Assembly: GCA_949987565.1 (NCBI GenBank)
Contig: OX465107.1
Span: 18,952,607-19,016,606 of the forward strand
Length of the DNA stretch: 64,000 nucleotides
Reading direction: 5' to 3'
Origin: Luidia sarsii
Taxonomy: Eukaryota > Echinodermata > Asteroidea > Paxillosida > Luidiidae
Shown: positions 57,726-64,000 of the stretch, one piece after another
Layout of the letters: every line of letters begins with the position of its first letter
Numbering within the stretch: position 1 is the stretch's first letter
Translations under genes and position numbers: made by a program
The notes under the pieces: generated by a model
The model's database searches: none
What the model was told of the DNA's origin: nothing
What the model saw: only the letters and a program-made list of their open reading frames with translations

Positions 57726-57860
57726 AGCCTCGATGAGCTCGGTGGTCAAGTGGTTGAGACGTCTGCCCTAGAAAGCAGGAGTTCCGGGTTCAAATCAATC
57801 CCAAGCTGCCTGTATTTAGTTTTCACCATGTAATCGGGCAAAGCACTGAGCATGCACTGC
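57726..57860 (+). mobile_element. tRNA-derived SINE (family S2), forward copy
   Basis: cctcgatgagctcggtggtc, aagtggttgagacgtctgcc (A-box region) and ccgggttcaaatcaatccc (B box) are spaced as in a tRNA. The tail is aagctgcctgtatttag. The acceptor stem does not pair as in a functional tRNA. Confidence 0.7.
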
Positions 57861-58538
57861 TAATCATATGTCGAGTGAGGTAAACCCTTGTTCTGTTATT
57901 TTTTTTCTTCAATTCTCACATCAAATATTACTTATTCTACTTCTTAAATAAACTCTTCAAATGTTTTGATTTGTGAAGTTGATTTGTACCGTACATGTAT
58001 ATCCATCAGTCTAAGAAAGTGTATTGAATTATATTCATTGGTTGCTAGTCTTTGTATGTTAATTAACATTTGTGAATTAATCCCATAGCTATTCATTAGT
58101 TCATCTGCATACCTTGATCACTCCAGGAATAACTGATTTAATGTGAATGGCAAAACAGCAGTTCTAACCTTGGTGTTCCTTGAGAGCAGAGCAGATGATC
58201 TTTGTTCATCAAGAGTGTATATCCTGCCATCTTGCACAACTGTAGCACAGAATAGCATGTACCGTACCTGGACTTCAACCAATGGGATGCACGCATTGAT
58301 GCAATTTAGAGGAGCCTTTGGTAGAAGTTGTATAACCTACATCATGTATTGCAACCATAATGGAATACCCATCCTAAGTTGACTATTACATTGTATCTGT
58401 CCTCGTCTGCATGTCATACCGTACATTAGCTTGCTACTTTTACTTGCTGCGATTTATTTGTGGTGTTTTGACATAATGTCATTGCGTTAGAAATTCCCTT
58501 TTTGAAAGTCTGTAAGGTTGGTAGTCGTTTCAGTGTCT

Positions 58539-58558
58539 CTCCCCCCCCCCCCCCCCCC
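58539..58558. repeat. C homopolymer run
   Basis: About 18-20 consecutive C. Exact length is uncertain in any assembly. Confidence 0.8.
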
Positions 58559-59035
58559 GGTGATTTGGAAAAGCTTTATTCATCAGCATTTTTCCTCCAT
58601 CAGTGTCACCCTTGATTCCTCGTCAATGTCATCAAGATCACTGATGAAAGGTCACTACCTGTACCCCATTACATGTGCACCACCAATCACAATAATGAAT
58701 GAGAGCAGTAACGTCTGACGCTATTGACGTTTTACGCTCTCTCCCTCTCTCTCCATGCTCTCTGTCTAAAAAGAGAGATGGAGATAAAAATCAAATTATT
58801 CAGAGTGCGTTTCCATGGGAAATATCACAGCGAGTATTTATTGAAGGGAAAAAACCCAACAATATATGCAAGTTAAACTGAAGTAAATATTTATTCACCT
58901 TGGAAAGGTAAGATCTTGAAAATAAGAAAAATTGAAGCGGGGGAAGGGGGTTACCGATGAAAAGAGAGATAGAGCTGTGAGAGTGAAAGCACTTATGTGG
59001 TTTTTAACTTAATAAGAGACATTTCTGGCTTCTTG

Positions 59036-59140
59036 TAGCCTGAAGAAAGGTCCTTCTAAGATCAAAACGTCAAGCTCTCCTAATTTTTGATATTTGCATC
59101 TTGGTCATTTGAGTCGGTTTACTACATTTTTGCATATACT
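59036..59140 (+). repeat. Family A repeat, single + arm with intact CTGAAGA
   Basis: CTGAAGA at 59040-59046 is followed by aaggtccttctaagatc and aaaacgtcaag, then the reversed tail. This is the only copy where the CUGANGA-like box is complete, but the G of GAAA is changed to A. Confidence 0.7.
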
Positions 59141-59218
59141 ATGACTCTAGTCTGATATTTATGTGCATACACAACGTCCTCGTGTAGACAATCATTTAAC
59201 AACATTAATTACTTTTGG

Positions 59219-59415
59219 TGATATACAAAAATGTTGCAAACTGCTTACTGACTAAAATTACCAAAATGTAAATCTAAAATTTAGTGGGCCTGACGTTTCG
59301 ATCCTAGCAGGACCTTTCTCAAAGGCAGAGAAAGGTCCTTTGAGAAAGCCTTTGAGAAAGCCTTTGAGAAAGGTCCTGCTAGGATCGAAACGTCAGGCCC
59401 ACTAAATTTTAGATT
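59219..59415. repeat. Family A palindrome with expanded centre
   Basis: Both arms are intact: gggcctgacgtttcgatcct on the left, and ggtcctgctaggatcgaaac (59372-59391) then gtcaggcccac on the right. The centre holds three tandem cctttgagaaag units. Confidence 0.85.
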
Positions 59416-59784
59416 AATTACTTTTGATAGAAAATTGACAATATCTGTATATTTCAGCATCAGTTTTTTATTTTATTTTTTTATATACTTTGCACCAAAT
59501 TTAGTTTTTCAGCGTCTTTCATATAAAGATCCTGCAACATACATGTACAGCAATTTTGCAGCTCAAAAAAAAAGAAGGCCTAAATCAGACATCAATTATT
59601 TGATTAATATCAATTAAGACGAATTAGGTAATGTTGGAAGAGTGTTGAACACTATAAGTTGCCCCAAGGCAACTCAAACACACCTAAAACGTAACAGCTG
59701 AAACCATAAGCAAGAAGAAGCCTGTTGACCTTAGACTTGAAGGTATATATTATGTTGTTGCCAAATCAATTGCACAAAAAAATG

Positions 59785-59875
59785 TGAGAGCCTAATGTTT
59801 GGATCCCAGCAGGACCTTTCAGAAAGGCTTTCTCGAAGGCAGAACTCTGCCTTCGAGAAAGGTCCTTTCTCTCAA
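59785..59875. repeat. Family A palindrome, diverged
   Basis: ggatcccagcaggacctttc, with gaaggcagaactctgccttc as a perfect central palindrome, then gagaaaggtcctttctctc. Confidence 0.6.
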
Positions 59876-60108
59876 CTCTTTGGAGATTTGTTTTCTCAGT
59901 CGTTGAACCCAGGAGGCAGTTAGTTTGTATCTCTTGAAGAAGAGGAATTGCCTCCCGGTATGAGAAGACATTTGGTGCGACATGGCAAATTGCCCCCCAA
60001 AGGTGTTTTTCTTTTCATATCGGACGGGACAAAACAGACATATCACTCACATGAGACCGTTGACGTCATGGCCGGTCGTCACAATCGTTGCGATGGTCGC
60101 GATGAAAA

Positions 60109-60128
60109 CAGGGGGGGGGGGGGGGGGG
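60109..60128. repeat. G homopolymer run
   Basis: About 18-20 consecutive G. Confidence 0.8.
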
Positions 60129-60594
60129 TAATGCTCGCTATATTACACCTTCCTAGATGTGGAGCTCGGAGCATCGGGCCTTGGATGACCAACAGGGCAG
60201 GTGTTTGTTAGGACTCGTTGCCTTATCAGATGTCATTAAAGCAATAGATCACAATAACTCTGTGCAACAACAACTGTGCATCAAGCGAAGAATCAAAATT
60301 CAGCACTAGATTGGACATTTTATTAAAAAAAAAAAAATTTAAAAAAAAAAAAAATTGCTTCACATTTTTGTAAGGTCTGGTAAGGGTTTTTAATGTGGTT
60401 GGAAGAGTTATATCCGTGGAACATGTTTGGAATAAGAAGACTTGCATTTCTTTTCTGTCCCAGGTCTGCTTTAAAATCTGACAGCTTGCTACCTCCTGTA
60501 CTCCATGAATGCAGTCTGCTTCTTCTCATTTCTAATTAGATTCTATTTGGCAATTTTAAAAAGAATATCAGAGTGCATTGAAAAATGTGACCCA

Positions 60595-60885
60595 AGATAG
60601 TGAAATGATGTATCGACTCCAAAAGTCCTTTTTCAAGTCAACAGCGTAGGAAGTCAAAGTATTGTCTTAATGCATGTCAAAATAGATTTTAATTATTTTG
60701 CATTTTATGAAAACATATGTATGAGAGGATCATCTGTCCGAAGGAATTTTTCAACAAATGTCTGTAAATATTGAAAATTCGGGAAATTTGTAAGTGTGTC
60801 TGTGCTTACCCTGCAATCACTGTCAGCGCGGTGTGTGCTGTGGTTGACCTCAAACTTTGGAGCCGTGGTTTCCGTGACTGCGCGT
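60595..60885 (+). repeat. Dispersed repeat R, copy 2
   Basis: Colinear with 52316-52585: gactccaaaagtcctttttc, catgtcaaaatagatttt, taagtgtgtctgtgc, ctgcaatcactgt, gtggtttccgtgactg. Confidence 0.65.
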
Positions 60886-61151
60886 CATGACCTTTGTGTC
60901 CCATCAGTTGGGCAAACCGAGGAAGGAGAGATTCACCGCTGAAACAACGTGGCCGTCTTTTATCTGACCGGCAAAGCGTGATGATCCCCCTCTCCATTCA
61001 GTTGCAAAGATGCAATGTGTGTGTGGATGCCTAGGAGATGCTGATGCCAGTGGTGTATTTACAATCAAGGGTCAAGTTCGGGACCAGATGTCCTCGGCTG
61101 TTCTCGGCGTGAACAAGCCTGGCGGAGAGGTGGTGTGTGATCCTGTTTCTG

Positions 61152-62210
61152 GTGTGGCAGGGTCATTGATATCAGTGGCATATTCAGAATCAATGTGTCT
61201 AGCTGGTGTGGCAGGGTCATTGATATCAGTGGCATATTCAGAATCAATGTGTCTAGCTGGTGTGGCAGGGTCATTGATATCAGTGGCATATTCAGAATCA
61301 ATGTGTCTTGCTGGTGTGGCAGGGTCATTGATATCAGTGGCATATTCAGAATCAATGTGTCTTGCTGGTGTGGTAGGGTCATTGATATCAGTGGCATATT
61401 CAGAATCAATGTGTCTTGCTGGTGTGGCAGGGTCATTGATATCAGTGGCATATTCAGAATCAATGTGTCTTGCTGGTGTGGCAGGGTCATTGATATCAGT
61501 GGCATATTCAGAATCAATGTGTCTTGCTGGTGTGGCAGGGTCATTGATATCAGTGGCATATTCAGAATCAATGTGTCTTGCTGGTGTGGCAGGGTCATTG
61601 ATATCAGTGGCATATTCAGAATCAATGTGTCTTGCTGGTGTGGCAGGGTCATTGATATCAGTGGCATATTCAGAATCAATGTGTCTTGCTGGTGTGGCAG
61701 GGTCATTGATATCAGTGGCATATTCAGAATCAATGTGTCTTGCTGGTGTGGCAGGGTCATTGATATCAGTGGCATATTCAGAATCAATGTGTCTTGCTGG
61801 TGTGGTAGGGTCATTGATATCAGTGGCATATTCAGAATCAATGTGTCTTGCTGGTGTGGCAGGGTCATTGATATCAGTGGCATATTCAGAATCAATGTGT
61901 CTTGCTGGTGTGGCAGGGTCATTGATATCAGTGGCATATTCAGAATCAATGTGTCTTGCTGGTGTGGCAGGGTCATTGATATCAGTGGCATATTCAGAAT
62001 CAATGTGTCTTGCTGGTGTGGCAGGGTCATTGATATCAGTGGCATATTCAGAGTCAATGTGTCTTGCTGGTGTGGCAGAGTAATTCATATCAGTGGCATA
62101 TTCAGAATCAATGTGTCTAGCTGGTGTGGCAGGGTCATTGATATCAGTGGCATATTCAGAATCAATGTGTCTAGCTGGTGTGGCTGGGTCATTTATTTCA
62201 GTTGGTCATT
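61152..62210. repeat. 54-bp satellite: 19 full units and a partial one
   Basis: Each unit begins gtgtggcagggtcattgata and ends caatgtgtcttgctg. Interior units are nearly identical. Units 5 (61368) and 13 (61800) share the same C-to-T change, eight units apart. The first two units and the last two full ones end ctagctg instead of cttgctg. Because 54 is a multiple of three and few stops occur, long ORFs appear in two + frames and two - frames. I therefore do not call it coding. Confidence 0.95.
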
Positions 62211-62844
62211 AGGGAGCAGGAACTCCCCCATGTCGTACTGTACATGTACGTAGATACCGGTACATTCACACTACAGTGGATGGTGGACGTCCATGTAGAT
62301 ATGTTAACATGATATTTAGACAGTGGACGTGATTGGTTTAGTGGAGTGTTGGTCACTGCAACTGTGCAGACCTTTCCACTAGGGTACCGGTACATATAGA
62401 TGCCCACAGCTGTCTAGACAATCATAGTGCCATCCGTGTGGACTGGTGGAAGCTGGTTGGCAGACTCTTACAGTGACTCTGACTCTGAGCAGTTTGTGCC
62501 GACCGTGTACTCTGAAGCGAAAGCCTGGCTACTTGTTACCAGAATGGCAGATTCCGTGTTGTGTGAGTGGGTGCATGCTCTCTGTGTGTTATAAAGCTTC
62601 AAGTGATTGGAGAATTGTTGTTAATCACTTGCGTAGAAAATAACATTCTCGGTAAACAGAAGGGCCTGGTGTTGTGCTCCTGTTAGTAGACACTGATGCA
62701 TGCAGAGTAGAGTTGTGTAAAAAGAACGACCAAAGATGGGAAGAAGGAGGGATTTCTCTCCATGCTTGTCTTTTCTCTGTTTACCTCCCTCTTGTCTAAC
62801 CACTAGCATCTCTCCTGTCTCTATCTTATGTCTCTGTCATCATT

Positions 62845-63220
62845 AGCGAGCTTTCGTTTTACGACGGAGAGCGCACAGTATGGGGGATTTCACAGACTGC
62901 GACCGTTCCCGCACCCAAGCTCCCGTCCTGTTTAGAATCTGTTTCGTTCTGTTTATGTGAGGGGTATACGCACTGCATGCACGGCACTGCACAGCGCTGC
63001 CCTGCACTGAGTATCAAATTCCACACGCAGGACTGGTCACTTGTTATGTAACGCAGTAGCCGACTGCTCTGCGTTGTGTTCTGGACCGGACGCTATTTCC
63101 CCACTCAACGGTCCCAGATTCCAACGGTACGGGGACCTGCAGGTTGTCGCGCATGCGCAGAGGTATGTTCGGCTAGAATTACCGTACTAGATTTCTCCCG
63201 TCGTAAAACGAAAGCTCGCT
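62845..63220. mobile_element. 376-bp segment with perfect 23-bp terminal inverted repeats
   Basis: agcgagctttcgttttacga (then cgg) at 62845-62867 and its exact reverse complement at 63198-63220. The interior is GC-rich with gcgcatgcgc. I see no target duplication. It is likely a MITE, though the unusually GC-rich interior leaves other roles open. Confidence 0.65.
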
Positions 63221-63955
63221 GCAACCTCTCTCCTCCGGATCTGTCTCCGTTCCTGTCACTCCCCAGTTTCAGGAAGGATCTCCTGGGAGCGAAGCATCAG
63301 GCCACGGTAATGTTTCAAGATTTGTGGATGCGCTTGACTAATCACTAATCGCTGCGTATACCATATATAGGACAGTGTGGCATGCCATTCTTACAGAACG
63401 ACATTGTATGCATACAGTAGGTGTAGTAGATGTGTTCATTCCTCTGGTGCAAGCTCACAATTCTATTCTACTCGAGGAACATACGAGGAAGACATTTGGG
63501 AGGCACTTGACAAATCCATTTTCTTTTTATAGTACTGTATTGCATTGGTCATGATGTTGAATTGATAGTGTGAATAATTTGTACTGGTTAGGTGAATATA
63601 CCGGTACTAGTCATTAAATAATGTCCTGTCGGTGTACATGTAGCTCTAACACTAACAGTCACAATTTCAGTTGTTGGCATTAGTCACTTGGCATGACATA
63701 TTGGCACAGAAAATGGCCGGTTGATACTGGAAGAATGTTTTCCAAAGGAGGAAATCAGCTCGAAGCCAGGTTTGATCTGTGTGTGGTGATCCTTTTAGCA
63801 TTATATACTCAATTTCATGTACCGGTATTTTTGTTTTCAAATGATTGAAATGTAGGAAGGGGTTTTTCCTGCTCTTTAAGTTTGACTCATGTTATGCAAA
63901 CATGTTGCATCTATAATGCAACACGGTACCCGCTGGTATACAATGTTCAAATCTG

Positions 63956-64000
63956 CCACACAACCTCGACCAGCTCTGTGGTCAAGTACTGGTAGTTAAG
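63956..64000 (+). mobile_element. SINE head (family S2), cut by the window edge
   Basis: ccacacaacctcgaccagct, then ctgtggtcaag, match the start of 57726-57860. Confidence 0.6.

Larger units (their letters stand above)
53332..64000 (+). other. Downstream region, probably intron 7 continuing past the window
   Basis: Begins with donor gtaaag. No further exon could be confirmed over 10.7 kb. The contents are SINE pieces, family C copy 5, family A palindromes, repeat R copy 2, a 54-bp satellite and an inverted-repeat segment. The stretches 55260-57720 and 57870-59030 hold plain intron-like sequence and one C run (58540-58558). The phase of any next exon must be 1. Confidence 0.55.

Noticed and set aside
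57728..57800. Functional tRNA gene
   Set aside because: A and B boxes are present but the acceptor stem does not close and the head recurs as a dispersed repeat, so it is a SINE.
61152..62210. CRISPR array
   Set aside because: Units are contiguous without unique spacers, and the DNA is from an animal nucleus.
61010..62253. Long ORFs through the 54-bp satellite on both strands
   Set aside because: Open in four frames because the unit is a multiple of three. No independent coding evidence such as splice sites or a recognised domain.

Overview
This is nuclear DNA from an animal. It has a long gene split by multi-kilobase introns with GT..AG ends, tRNA-derived SINEs, many short inverted-repeat (MITE-like) elements, CT/GA microsatellites, and scattered palindromes such as tacatgta and taccggta. 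The gene family and the repeat style suggest a marine invertebrate, perhaps a deuterostome (echinoderm, hemichordate or cephalochordate). I cannot fix the phylum from sequence alone. There is nothing prokaryotic here and no CRISPR array.

The main gene is on the + strand. I could trace seven coding exons: 4991-5759, 18759-19019, 20761-20905, 21647-21781, 34262-34449, 42097-42923 and 53262-53331. All six splice junctions keep the reading frame and join into 798 codons plus one base. The product belongs to the ITPR-interacting-domain family (ITPRID1, ITPRID2/KRAP/SSFA2, TESPA1). The support is a DPEELLLSLGFG...ERIPARFL...HGISVSNFL block in exon 5, an EDDLGLGADA motif in exon 3, an I-x-x-WL motif in exon 2 and an ESFEIEE motif at the exon 6/7 junction. 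In vertebrates these proteins bind inositol 1,4,5-trisphosphate receptors and position or license them. The 3' end of the gene lies outside the window. At the left edge, 1023-1223 looks like the last coding exon of a different, unrecognised upstream gene.

Almost everything else is intronic or intergenic repeat. The repeats include a 370-bp MITE family (five copies), a 320-490-bp family full of AATCGCGATT palindromes (three copies), single-copy MITEs with visible target-site duplications, nested elements, a transposon remnant with a trihelix/Myb-like segment inside a GA tract, two SINE families, six long polypurine/polypyrimidine regions, and a 54-bp satellite of 19 full units at 61152-62177.

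The least ordinary signal is a pair of dispersed palindromic repeat families. One carries GGTCCT-GCT-AGGATC-GAAAC and the other CTGATGA-hairpin-GAAC. Both resemble the CUGANGA / stem II / GAAA core of hammerhead ribozymes. About fifteen copies or fragments of the first and four of the second occur in this one locus. Whether any copy folds or cleaves cannot be judged here.
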